Shown piece after piece: positions 56,819 through 64,000 of a stretch of DNA of 64,000 nt (position 1 is the first letter of the stretch; every line of letters begins with the position of its first letter). The notes below the pieces were generated by a model. The model ran no database searches. It had not been told where the DNA came from and worked only from the letters and a program-made list of their open reading frames with translations. The translations under genes were made by a program, and so were the position numbers. This stretch comes from Zymomonas mobilis (GTDB lineage: Bacteria; Pseudomonadota; Alphaproteobacteria; Sphingomonadales; Sphingomonadaceae). The stretch lies in contig NZ_VFOF01000001.1 in the NCBI RefSeq assembly GCF_006715975.1, forward strand, positions 1,622,001 to 1,686,000. Direction: 5' to 3'.

Positions 56819-57295
56819 ATGGCGCAATCGCAAAAACGCCTGCATAAAAACGCCCGTTCGGCAGCCAGATTGGCTGCCGTTCAGGCACTTTATCAGCGCG
56901 AAATGGAAAAAACATCGCTCCCGATTTTATTGGATGAATTTCATCAATATCGTTTGGGTGCCACTATTGAAGACGCAACCTATACCAAGGCAGAACCCGC
57001 CTTTTTTGACGATATCGTCAGAGGTGTTGGCGCGCGTTGCGAAGAAATTGATACGGTCATTTCCGAAAATCTGTCGGAAAGATGGAGTCTTGACCGTCTT
57101 GATCGCCCGATGCGTCAGATTTTACGGGCGGGCACCTATGAATTATTGGCACGCCCCGATGTCCCTACCGCGACAGTAATCAGCGAATATATTGACGTTG
57201 CGAATGCTTTTTATGATCGTCAGGAAAAGAATTTCGTCAACGGATTGCTGGATACGGTCGCCAAGAAATTGCGTTCGCCCAGTTCGGCTTCCTAG
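56819..57295 (+). CDS. nusB: Transcription antitermination protein NusB
   Basis: NusB with NusE (S10) binds boxA RNA and supports antitermination in rRNA operons. The 158-residue protein shows KNARSAARLAAVQALYQ, RPDVPTATVISEYIDVANAFY and the C-terminal KNFVNGLLDTVA, the all-helical NusB pattern. It follows hisD by three bases and precedes thiL by 18, so the run hisG-hisD-nusB-thiL is probably one transcript. Confidence 0.96.
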   Translation: MAQSQKRLHKNARSAARLAAVQALYQREMEKTSLPILLDEFHQYRLGATIEDATYTKAEPAFFDDIVRGVGARCEEIDTVISENLSERWSLDRLDRPMRQILRAGTYELLARPDVPTATVISEYIDVANAFYDRQEKNFVNGLLDTVAKKLRSPSSAS

Positions 57296-57313
57296 AATAT
57301 CACAGGGATAACT

Positions 57314-58285
57314 ATGTCCGGTCGGGAACAGGCTTTTATTACGGCGTTACGCCAAATTGCCGGTGATCCTGCCGCGCGCAATCTTTCCGATGACGCGGCG
57401 GTTTTGCCCCGTCCTGCGGGCGACCTTGTGTTATCCCATGATATCATTGTCGAAAATGTGCATTATTTCCCCAGTGACCCACCGGAAACGGTAGCCCAAA
57501 AGCTGGTTGGCGTTAATTTGTCCGACTTAGCAGCCAAAGGTGCAAAGCCTATTGGCGCCTTGATGGGATATAGTCTGGGCCCCGATTATAAATGGGATCA
57601 GGCCTTTTTAAAAGGTCTGGAATCGGTTTGTCATCAATATAACCTTCCTTTGTTAGGTGGCGATACCGTGGCTGTGCCTCGGAATGCTGGCCATTTTTCA
57701 GCCATGACCGTTATTGGTCTTGCCCCTACCTGCGGTGTGCCGGATCGTCGCGGTGCCAAAGAAGGCGACGAATTATGGATTACGGGCCCAATCGGTGATG
57801 CCGGTTTCGGATTACAGCTTCTGAAACAGAAAAAGCTGATTAATCATTCGACGAATGGAAAACTGATACAGGCATATCAATCACCAGAACCGCGTTTAAA
57901 AGAAGGTATGTGGTTGGCACCTTATGTCCATGCCATGGCCGATATTTCAGATGGTTTGTTGATTGATGCCGAACGGATTGCCCATGCCAGTGAACTGGCT
58001 GTGCGGGTTCGTTTGGATAAAGTGCCTATTTCACATGAAGCTATTAGTCATTTCGGGGATACCCGATCGACGCGGTTACAGGCCGTAACGGCGGGTGACG
58101 ATTATCAGTTAGTCATGGCCTGTGCGCCTGACAAACGTCATAATCTGATTAAATTGGCGAGAGAGAAGAATTTCGAGCTGTATTCAGTCGGTAAATTCAC
58201 CGCGGGTAGTGGCTTGTCCCTTTTTAATGGTCACGAACGGATCGAGCAGCCTGATCGCCTCGGTTATACCCATGGTGACGCCTGA
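57314..58285 (+). CDS. thiL: Thiamine-monophosphate kinase
   Basis: ThiL phosphorylates thiamine monophosphate to thiamine diphosphate, the active cofactor of pyruvate decarboxylase and transketolase. The 323-residue member of the PurM/ThiL fold has LSDDAAVLP, VLSHDIIVENVHYF, NLSDLAAKGAKPIGAL, LLGGDTVAVP and the C-terminal ITAGDDYQL-like VTAGDDYQL motif. AGGGATA precedes the ATG. Length is normal. Pyruvate decarboxylase makes this cofactor central in Zymomonas, but the location next to nusB is simply a common gene order. Confidence 0.96.
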   Translation: MSGREQAFITALRQIAGDPAARNLSDDAAVLPRPAGDLVLSHDIIVENVHYFPSDPPETVAQKLVGVNLSDLAAKGAKPIGALMGYSLGPDYKWDQAFLKGLESVCHQYNLPLLGGDTVAVPRNAGHFSAMTVIGLAPTCGVPDRRGAKEGDELWITGPIGDAGFGLQLLKQKKLINHSTNGKLIQAYQSPEPRLKEGMWLAPYVHAMADISDGLLIDAERIAHASELAVRVRLDKVPISHEAISHFGDTRSTRLQAVTAGDDYQLVMACAPDKRHNLIKLAREKNFELYSVGKFTAGSGLSLFNGHERIEQPDRLGYTHGDA

Positions 58286-58350
58286 TCGCTTTTGGACTTT
58301 TGCCTTCCTTTAGGTGAACCGCATAGCATTAAAGAAAAGAAGATATTCCT

Positions 58351-59121
58351 ATGGTCGCTGAACCGGCTTGGCCTGTAAATACCCTGCCCCGTCTATATGT
58401 TGACGAAAAGCTGTTATTGGAGGCGGTGATTGTCCCCGATCGGGCGCAAGCGCATTATCTCATTTCGGTGATGCGGTTTAAAATGGGTAGCCAGCTTGTT
58501 CTGTTCGATAATATGACGGGTGAATGGCTGGGTGAAGTTATTGAAGCCGACCGCAAGCATTTGCAGATAAAGATTATCCATCATCTGAATGAGAAAGAAG
58601 CCATACCGGATTTATGGCTGTTGACGGCACCGATCAAAAAAGGCCGGATCGACTGGATTTATGAAAAAGCCTGTGAATTAGGCGTGGCGCGGATCACTCC
58701 TGTCATCACCCAGCGCACTATTGTTGACCGCGTTAATCTGGAAAGATTACAGGCACATATCGTCGAAGCGGCTGAACAATGTGGTAGGACATCTTTATCA
58801 GAAGTGTCGGAAGCCTGTAGTTTAAAGCAAATTTTAGCAGACTGGCCGGAAGAGCGTGCTTTGTTTTTTGCTGATGAAACAGGTGGCGAATCCATGATTT
58901 CGGCCATTACCCAAAGAAAAGGACCTGCGGCTATTCTGATAGGCCCCGAAGGCGGGTTTACCGATCAAGAACGCGAGATGATTCATCAAATACAGCAGGC
59001 TGTGCCGGTTTCTTTGGGTCCGCGTATCTTGCGGGCAGATACCGCCGCCATTGCAGCCGCTGCCTTATGGATGGCAACGGCTGGCGATTGGGGAAAACAG
59101 CCGAGACAAGGAAATGACTAA
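58351..59121 (+). CDS. rsmE: 16S rRNA m3U1498 methyltransferase
   Basis: RsmE methylates N3 of U1498 in 16S rRNA. The 256-residue protein has an N-terminal PUA-like domain (PRLYVDE, AHYLISVMRF) and a SPOUT knot with KACELGVARITPVITQRTI, AAEQCGRTS, ILIGPEGGFTDQE (about residues 197-209) and LGPRILRADTAAIAA. Length is normal. It follows thiL after 65 bases on the same strand. Confidence 0.95.
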   Translation: MVAEPAWPVNTLPRLYVDEKLLLEAVIVPDRAQAHYLISVMRFKMGSQLVLFDNMTGEWLGEVIEADRKHLQIKIIHHLNEKEAIPDLWLLTAPIKKGRIDWIYEKACELGVARITPVITQRTIVDRVNLERLQAHIVEAAEQCGRTSLSEVSEACSLKQILADWPEERALFFADETGGESMISAITQRKGPAAILIGPEGGFTDQEREMIHQIQQAVPVSLGPRILRADTAAIAAAALWMATAGDWGKQPRQGND

Positions 59122-59586
59122 GGGCGCTTTAACGCGGATCTAGACGGCCTGTTTATTCATATCGGATAGCAGCAATGGCCGCACAAAAAATCAAATTTGG
59201 GTAAAAAGGCTGCCTTTTCAAAATTCAAATGAAAAAGCGTGGTCGTGAAAAGAAGAGAAGGCACGGCATCGGATAAGATATGATCGTCGATATCGCCTTG
59301 ATATCGATCGATAAAACAAGCCTTGGATGACGGTTTTTAGAGACATTGAACGATGCGTATCCTTGGCCAGATTTCCCGATATTACACCCTATTTTCGGAG
59401 AAAATGGGATATGCATCCAACAATTGACGTGTTTTCGGCGCTGTTAATCGCTTTCATCTGCAATTTAATAATAAATTTAAATCTAGCATAATTTAATTTA
59501 TCTATAGAAAAAATCTATCAGAGCGGACTAAAAGTTGCGACTAAATAGATTGGCAGCGCTCGGATAGAGTGATTATATCTTGTGTC
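59122..59586. other. Intergenic gap between rsmE and gshA
   Basis: No coding frame that looks real is present. The gap contains a hairpin AAAAGG/CCTTTT near 59206, a perfect 8-bp inverted repeat TCGATATC/GATATCGA (59287-59307), and an AT-rich promoter-like region near 59460-59520. Confidence 0.5.
59287..59307. repeat. Inverted repeat in the rsmE-gshA gap
   Basis: TCGATATC and GATATCGA flank a five-base spacer (GCCTT). Each arm's GATATC is itself palindromic. It lies 280 bases upstream of gshA. Confidence 0.4.
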
Positions 59587-60969
59587 ATGAGCACGCGTCA
59601 GACATCCAGCAGCAAAGATCATCCGATCGAGAATCGCGATGATCTATTACGGATTTTTCAGAGCGGTGAAAAACCGAAGGCGCAATGGCGCGTTGGCACA
59701 GAACATGAAAAATTGGTCTATAAAAAGAAAGACCATCAAGCCCCTTCCTATAAGGAAGCTGGCGGTATTCGTGATCTTTTACAGGGTTTTACTCGCTTTG
59801 GCTGGACGCCGATCTACGAAAACGACAAAATTATCGGCTTATCCGGTGAAGATGGCGGCATCAGTTTAGAGCCTGCCGGACAATTTGAACTTTCAGGCGC
59901 ACCCCGTAGCACTATCCATGAAAGCTATGACGAGATCGTTCGCCATATCAATCAGACTCAAGAAGTCGGTGGTGAATTGGGACTGGGCTTTTTAGGGTTA
60001 GGATTATGGCCAGATAAAAAGCGCAGCGACCTGCCTTTGATGCCCAAAGGGCGTTATAAAATCATGACCGAGTATATGCCTAAAGTAGGTAAGCTTGGTT
60101 TGGATATGATGCTCCGTACCTGCACGATCCAGTCAAATGTCGATTATGGCAGCGAAGCCGATATGGTCAAAAAATTTCGGGCGTCTTTGGCTTTACAGCC
60201 TTTGGCGACGGCTATTTTTGCCAATTCGCCTTTTTTAGAAGGACAGCCAAACGGCTTTTTATCCTATCGTAGCCATATATGGACAGATACCGATCCGCAG
60301 CGGACAGGCATGTTGCCCTTCGTTTTTGACGATGATTTCGGTTATGAGCGCTATATCGACTATATGTTGTCGGTTCCGATGTATTTTGTGTACCGGAACG
60401 GCCAATATATTGATGCATCGGGTCAGGATTTTCGGGCCTTTTTAAGGGGGGAGTTACCCGCCCTGCCCGGTGAAAAGCCGTTATTATCCGATTGGACTGA
60501 TCATCTTTCCACCGCATTTCCTGAAGTGCGTCTTAAAAGCTATCTCGAAATGAGGGGGGCCGATGGCGCATCCGCAATGATGTCCCCTGCCCTAAGCGCT
60601 TTTTGGATCAGTATTCTGTATGATTCCGATTTGCTGGATCATGTTTCCGAGATCGTTAAAACATGGGATTTGGAATCCTATCAGGCTTTACGGAATGACG
60701 TTCCCAAAAAGGGTTTGAAGACCATGATTGGCAATCGCCAGTCATTATTGGATTTGGGACGAGCCCTTTTGCCTTTGATGGAAGCGGCCTTGAAAAAACG
60801 GGCTTTCTTGAATGACAAAGGTCAGAATGAAAGCCGTTATCTGGCACCGATACGGCAAATTTTGGAAAGCGGGCAGAGTTTTTCTGAAAAATTATTGGCG
60901 AAGCATCATGAAACCGGCAATCTAGATTTTATCTATCAGGATTGTGATTGGGCGCATCCTCGTATCTGA
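59587..60969 (+). CDS. gshA: Glutamate-cysteine ligase (class II, alphaproteobacterial/plant type)
   Basis: GshA joins glutamate and cysteine, the first step to glutathione. The 460-residue protein has VGTEHEKLVYKK, DGGISLEPAGQFELSGAP, and TCTIQSNVDYGSEADMVKKFR, motifs of the plant-like group found in alphaproteobacteria, not of the E. coli type. I chose the ATG at 59587; a GTG six codons upstream is also in frame. Glutathione is relevant to the Atm1-type exporter of this window. It is monocistronic. Confidence 0.94.
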   Translation: MSTRQTSSSKDHPIENRDDLLRIFQSGEKPKAQWRVGTEHEKLVYKKKDHQAPSYKEAGGIRDLLQGFTRFGWTPIYENDKIIGLSGEDGGISLEPAGQFELSGAPRSTIHESYDEIVRHINQTQEVGGELGLGFLGLGLWPDKKRSDLPLMPKGRYKIMTEYMPKVGKLGLDMMLRTCTIQSNVDYGSEADMVKKFRASLALQPLATAIFANSPFLEGQPNGFLSYRSHIWTDTDPQRTGMLPFVFDDDFGYERYIDYMLSVPMYFVYRNGQYIDASGQDFRAFLRGELPALPGEKPLLSDWTDHLSTAFPEVRLKSYLEMRGADGASAMMSPALSAFWISILYDSDLLDHVSEIVKTWDLESYQALRNDVPKKGLKTMIGNRQSLLDLGRALLPLMEAALKKRAFLNDKGQNESRYLAPIRQILESGQSFSEKLLAKHHETGNLDFIYQDCDWAHPRI

Positions 60970-61394
60970 TGAGTAAGAAGATAATTTTTAAAAAAAACAG
61001 CCTATCTATAATGAAAGAATAAAATTCTAACATTTTTAGATAGCCAAAAGAATTCGATATTACTTTCTGAAAAAGAGACTATATCGCGCAGCAGATTCGG
61101 GATTTTTAGGAGAAAATACCCCGAATCTGTTGTAATATTTGAAAATGATATAATCACAGCTAAATAACAAAAAATATCCCATCTTTTTATTTTAGAAATA
61201 AAAACAGGATATTATTCAGCCACTTATCGCTCATCCTGAGATTTTACATAATTTTCGATATATTATAAAAAATTAACAAAATAGCCTCTTTTTTTCTTAT
61301 AAAGAATTGCTTAAAAATTAGACATAATGGGGAGGACAAATCCTTTAAAAAAGCGTATTATCCCCCAACCTGATAATTTCAGCCGGATTGAAAT
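60970..61394. other. AT-rich gap between gshA and purF
   Basis: No gene is seen. A GC-containing hairpin (61092-61129) may end the gshA transcript. The 250 bases before purF are strongly AT-rich and should hold its promoter; no purine riboswitch structure was recognised. Confidence 0.55.
61092..61129. terminator. Hairpin between gshA and purF
   Basis: CAGATTCGGG (61092-61101) pairs perfectly with CCCGAATCTG (61120-61129), and ATTTT/AAAAT extend the stem inward. Only a weak T-rich tract follows (TTGTAATATTT). Confidence 0.65.
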
Positions 61395-62921
61395 ATGTCG
61401 CCTAGCCTTTCGAGCGAACTCTTTTCCGACTCTATCTCTGCCCCGACGACGACAACTGCATATTCAGACAATGGGTTATCCGATGATAGCCTTCACGAAG
61501 AATGTGGTGTTTTCGGCATCTGGGGTGCAGATACAGCCTCTGCCGTTGTAGCCCTTGGACTACATGCTTTGCAGCACCGCGGGCAAGAAGCCGCCGGTAT
61601 CACCAGTTGGGATGGAAAGAATTTTCATTCCCGTCGCGCTGTTGGTCACGTCGCCGGTAACTTTGACCGTGATGATGCTATTCGTAGCTTGCCGGGTTCA
61701 TGTGCCATTGGCCATGTCCGTTATGCTACGACCGGTGCCAGCACCTTGTGCAATGTTCAGCCGCTTTATGCTGAACTGGTTTCGGGTGGTTTTGCCATTG
61801 CCCATAACGGCAATATTTCCAATGCCGAAACATTGCGTCACCAGCTGGTGCGGCATGGGTCAATCTTTCAGTCCACCTCGGACACTGAAACGATTATCCA
61901 TTTGGTCGCAACCTCCAGCTATCGCAGCCTGTTAGACCGATTCATCGATGCCTTAAAGCAGGTCGAAGGCGCTTATTCCCTTACTTGCCTGACACCGGAA
62001 GGTATGATTGCCTGCCGTGATCCTTTGGGTATTCGCCCGCTGGTTCTGGGTAAAGTCGGGGATTCTTTTGTTTGTGCTTCCGAAACGGTCGCTCTCGATA
62101 TTATCGGCGGAACCTATATCCGTCAGGTAGAACCGGGTGAATTGATTATTGTTTCGGAAAAGGGATTGCAGTCGCTGCACCCCTTTAAAAAGCAAAAACC
62201 ACGTCCCTGCATCTTTGAACATGTCTATTTTTCGCGACCAGATTCCTTGATCGGTAGCACCTCGGTTTATTCCGTGCGTAAGTCGATCGGTGTCGAGCTG
62301 GCGCGTGAAAACCCTGTCGATGCAGATATGGTTATTCCTGTTCCGGATTCAGGCACGCCAGCCGCTATCGGTTATGCCCAGCAGGCAGGATTGCCTTTCG
62401 AATTGGGTATTATCCGCTCCCATTATGTCGGACGCACCTTTATTCAGCCGGGCGACCAAGTCCGCCATTTGGGTGTTAAGCTGAAACATAATGCTAACCG
62501 CGCCTTGATCGAAGGAAAGAAGCTGGTTTTGGTTGACGATTCAATCGTCAGAGGCACAACCAGTATCAAAATTCTTCGGATGCTGCGGGATGCAGGTGCT
62601 AAAGAAATCCATCTTCGGATTGCTAGCCCGCCAACCCGTCACAGCTGTTTTTATGGTGTGGATACGCCAGAGCGCGCTAAATTATTGGCCGCTAAAATGA
62701 CAGTCGATCAAATGGCCGAATATATCGGTGCTGATAGTCTGGCCTTTATCTCGATGGATGGTCTCTATCGCGCTGTCGGTGAAGATGGACGCAATGATGC
62801 ACAGCCGCAATATTGCGATGCTTGCTTCACGGGTGCCTATCCGACGCCATTGACTGATCTGGGTGAATTAAGTGCGAGCGAACAGCTGGTACGTCTTTCG
62901 GAGCAAGTGGCTATCGCTTAA
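61395..62921 (+). CDS. purF: Amidophosphoribosyltransferase ([4Fe-4S] type)
   Basis: PurF makes phosphoribosylamine from PRPP and glutamine, the first step of purine synthesis. The 508-residue protein has a propeptide of about 36 residues before the nucleophile in EECGVFGIWG, the N-terminal glutaminase domain (GLHALQHRGQEAAGI), and the PRPP-binding LVDDSIVRGTTS (about 378-389). Cysteines in RPCIFEHVYF, TRHSCFYG and YCDACFTG match the four Fe-S ligands of the B. subtilis type enzyme, so the protein is expected to carry an oxygen-sensitive [4Fe-4S] cluster. A strong terminator follows. Confidence 0.96.
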   Translation: MSPSLSSELFSDSISAPTTTTAYSDNGLSDDSLHEECGVFGIWGADTASAVVALGLHALQHRGQEAAGITSWDGKNFHSRRAVGHVAGNFDRDDAIRSLPGSCAIGHVRYATTGASTLCNVQPLYAELVSGGFAIAHNGNISNAETLRHQLVRHGSIFQSTSDTETIIHLVATSSYRSLLDRFIDALKQVEGAYSLTCLTPEGMIACRDPLGIRPLVLGKVGDSFVCASETVALDIIGGTYIRQVEPGELIIVSEKGLQSLHPFKKQKPRPCIFEHVYFSRPDSLIGSTSVYSVRKSIGVELARENPVDADMVIPVPDSGTPAAIGYAQQAGLPFELGIIRSHYVGRTFIQPGDQVRHLGVKLKHNANRALIEGKKLVLVDDSIVRGTTSIKILRMLRDAGAKEIHLRIASPPTRHSCFYGVDTPERAKLLAAKMTVDQMAEYIGADSLAFISMDGLYRAVGEDGRNDAQPQYCDACFTGAYPTPLTDLGELSASEQLVRLSEQVAIA

Positions 62922-62950
62922 TGTAGCCGCAATGCCGAATATTTGATTGA

Positions 62951-62977
62951 GGGAGCCTGAAAATGGCTCCCTTTTTT
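62951..62977 (+). terminator. Terminator after purF
   Basis: GGGAGCC and GGCTCCC with a seven-base loop, followed by TTTTTT. Confidence 0.92.
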
Positions 62978-62990
62978 ATTGCCGTTTTTT

Positions 62991-63089
62991 ATGAAAATAC
63001 CGATTTTATCAGTGTGCTTTAATATTGTGATCTTAAGCATTTGGGTGGCTGTAAAATTATGGCTATCTCTCTTTGTCAACAGAAGCTAG
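62991..63089 (+). CDS. Possible 32-residue hydrophobic micro-protein
   Basis: An ATG-started frame of 32 codons begins 14 bases after the purF terminator. It encodes MKIPILSV, then a continuous hydrophobic helix with Ile, Val, Leu and Trp, ending LFVNRS. The length and shape resemble small inner-membrane peptides, including type I toxins. No ribosome-binding site is visible (TTTTTT precedes the ATG), so it may be chance. Confidence 0.25.
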   Translation: MKIPILSVCFNIVILSIWVAVKLWLSLFVNRS

Positions 63090-63266
63090 TCATTGGTGTA
63101 TCTTAGCTAAATAAGAAGATAACCATTCTTTATAAAATTCGATGAAAGTCATCTTCATCAATAATTAGATAGATAAATTAATATAAAACTGGATTTTTTA
63201 TTTTATGATAGAGTATAGAAAATAGAATATTCTATCTTAACAAGATGCGGCTATAAGATTTTTGTC
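63090..63266. other. AT-rich region with palindrome before the unknown membrane gene
   Basis: Together with the micro-ORF this makes up the gap of 345 bases after purF. It holds the palindrome at 63222-63235 but no ribosome-binding site or gene of its own. Confidence 0.45.
63222..63235. promoter_or_regulatory. Perfect palindrome ATAGAATATTCTAT
   Basis: A 14-bp palindrome that ends 31 bases before the ATG at 63267, a position usual for operators. GATAGA and TCTATC around it add a wider but imperfect symmetry. No known regulator is matched. Confidence 0.4.
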
Positions 63267-63644
63267 ATGGAATTAAAAATAAATAACAATTATGCTTTGA
63301 CGTCAGGTCAAAACAATTCAACTAAAATTGAAAATGAAGAATTTAATAGATTATTGGGATTAGATGAGACGCATAACAAAAATAATAAAGATAATTTTCA
63401 AAAAAGATTTATCAAATTTTCATTAATTTCTCTTGCAGTCTTATTTTCATTATTTCTATTCTTATTTCACGCTTCATGGATGAAATCTATAATATGGAGC
63501 GCTATTCTTGGTTCTGTATTGGGGTATATAATAACTAAAAGGCTTGAAGAAAAAACGAGCGATTCAGATATTCTACAGTCCATTCATAAAATAATTTCTC
63601 AATATAATTATGGTAATTTTAAAATATTTATACCTACAGAATAG
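63267..63644 (+). CDS. Unknown protein with two predicted membrane helices
   Basis: I do not recognise a family. The 125-residue product has an Asn/Lys/Glu-rich soluble N-terminus (about 1-45), two hydrophobic helices (about 48-68, FIKFSLISLAVLFSLFLFLF, and 75-93, IIWSAILGSVLGYIITK), and a short C-terminal tail of about 30 residues ending NFKIFIPTE. Codon use is clearly more AT-rich than the neighbours (many AAA, AAT, ATA, TTT), which suggests recent acquisition. No strong ribosome-binding site is seen. A palindrome lies upstream and another AT-richer frame follows 41 bases later. Confidence 0.6.
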   Translation: MELKINNNYALTSGQNNSTKIENEEFNRLLGLDETHNKNNKDNFQKRFIKFSLISLAVLFSLFLFLFHASWMKSIIWSAILGSVLGYIITKRLEEKTSDSDILQSIHKIISQYNYGNFKIFIPTE

Positions 63645-63685
63645 GCAGAGACAGCTTCGTCGTTAATTCTGCTGGGTTAATTATT

Positions 63686-64000
63686 ATGAATGAGTGGCAT
63701 AATAAATTGAGTGCAACGGTTTTATTTCCTCAAAATATTCTGTCAGCCCGTATCAATACGGATACGGAATTACAGACAACAACCAAGCAGTCAGGTTCTT
63801 TTACCGTGGGTGCAGGAAAGGGATTATTTGGAGGGTATTCGACGGGAAGAAAAGCGCAATCAAAAACGGTTGCGGTTCATAAACACAGATTTGAACTAAG
63901 ATATCAACTTTCAGCCAATTCTAATGTGCAATTAAAAACAATCGACTTTGGAAGCAACAGAGTGGAAGCTGATAATCTTTGCGATTTGGTTCAGAATTTA
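63686..64000 (+). CDS. Unknown protein, N-terminal part (cut by the window edge)
   Basis: The ATG at 63686 opens a frame of 105 codons that is still open at the last base. It begins MNEWHNKLSATVLF, has Gly/Ser/Thr-rich QSGSFTVGAGKGLFGGYSTG (about residues 35-54) and then VAVHKHRFELRYQLSANSNVQLKTIDFG. I recognise no family, and there is no obvious signal peptide. It follows the unknown membrane gene by 41 bases, so they may be cotranscribed. Function unknown. Confidence 0.55.
   Translation, partial: MNEWHNKLSATVLFPQNILSARINTDTELQTTTKQSGSFTVGAGKGLFGGYSTGRKAQSKTVAVHKHRFELRYQLSANSNVQLKTIDFGSNRVEADNLCDLVQNL

Noticed and set aside
59225-59416. 63-codon minus-strand ORF in the rsmE-gshA gap
   Set aside because: No ribosome-binding site, no protein-like composition, and it covers a palindrome. 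It is probably non-coding.
60970-61394. Purine riboswitch ahead of purF
   Set aside because: The AT-rich leader shows no conserved three-way-junction core or loop motifs of the purine riboswitch class.
1-64000. CRISPR arrays, insertion sequences, prophage, tRNA or rRNA genes
   Set aside because: I saw no regularly spaced repeats, no transposase or integrase, and no cloverleaf sequences with a GTTC-type arm in the gaps. Reading by eye can miss weak cases; tRNAscan-SE and a repeat finder would decide.

Overview
The window looks like chromosomal DNA of an alphaproteobacterium of the sphingomonad branch, most probably Zymomonas mobilis. I infer this from moderate-GC coding DNA with very AT-rich intergenic gaps, a 724-residue squalene-hopene cyclase outside any hopanoid cluster, sphingomonad-type TonB receptor, DUF4167 and DUF2093 proteins, an alphaproteobacterial SspB, and CobS/CobT with a J-domain partner. 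No rRNA, tRNA, insertion sequence, prophage or CRISPR array was seen. Species is inferred from recognition of the gene set, not from a search.

Layout. 1-114 is the 3' end of ppc. 305-6245 (minus) holds an APC amino-acid permease, a HIT protein and a five-gene histidine cluster (hisB-hisH-hisA-hisF-hisE). 6333-12797 (mostly plus) holds sspB, a small unknown gene, ppa (minus), the hisS-prfA-prmC operon and a DUF4167 protein. 12864-22232 (minus) holds an Atm1-type ABC exporter, pheS-pheT, rpmI-rplT, hisN, prs, a DUF2093 protein and a secreted protein. 22739-27166 (plus) holds a large TonB-dependent receptor and a DMT transporter. 27241-36673 (minus) is an mdtA-mdtB-mdtC-outer membrane factor efflux operon. 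37131-40003 (plus) holds kdsD, purS-purQ and an HdeD-like protein. A GNAT acetyltransferase and dnaE follow on minus, then feoA-feoB and ssb on plus, and dnaJ-like-cobS-cobT on minus. 51367-62921 (plus) holds a TetR regulator, the squalene-hopene cyclase, a BolA protein, hisG-hisD-nusB-thiL, rsmE, gshA and purF. The last kilobase is AT-rich and holds an unrecognised two-helix membrane protein and a truncated unrecognised ORF.

How it works together. Nine genes serve histidine synthesis (prs, hisG, hisE, hisA, hisH, hisF, hisB, hisN, hisD), spread over three separate places; hisI, hisC and hisZ are not here. purS, purQ and purF are purine genes, also dispersed. The efflux operon is a complete tripartite RND system with two different inner-membrane pumps. 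feoAB supplies ferrous iron, and [4Fe-4S]-type PurF and the Atm1-type exporter fit an iron-sulfur-dependent physiology.

Most of the window is core metabolism, and I do not see a clear new multi-gene defence or mobile system. The parts most worth a second look are a 70-residue low-complexity insertion in the MdtC-like pump, operator-like palindromes ahead of the TetR-cyclase pair and of feoAB, a 32-residue hydrophobic micro-ORF after purF, and the AT-rich unknown pair at the right edge.
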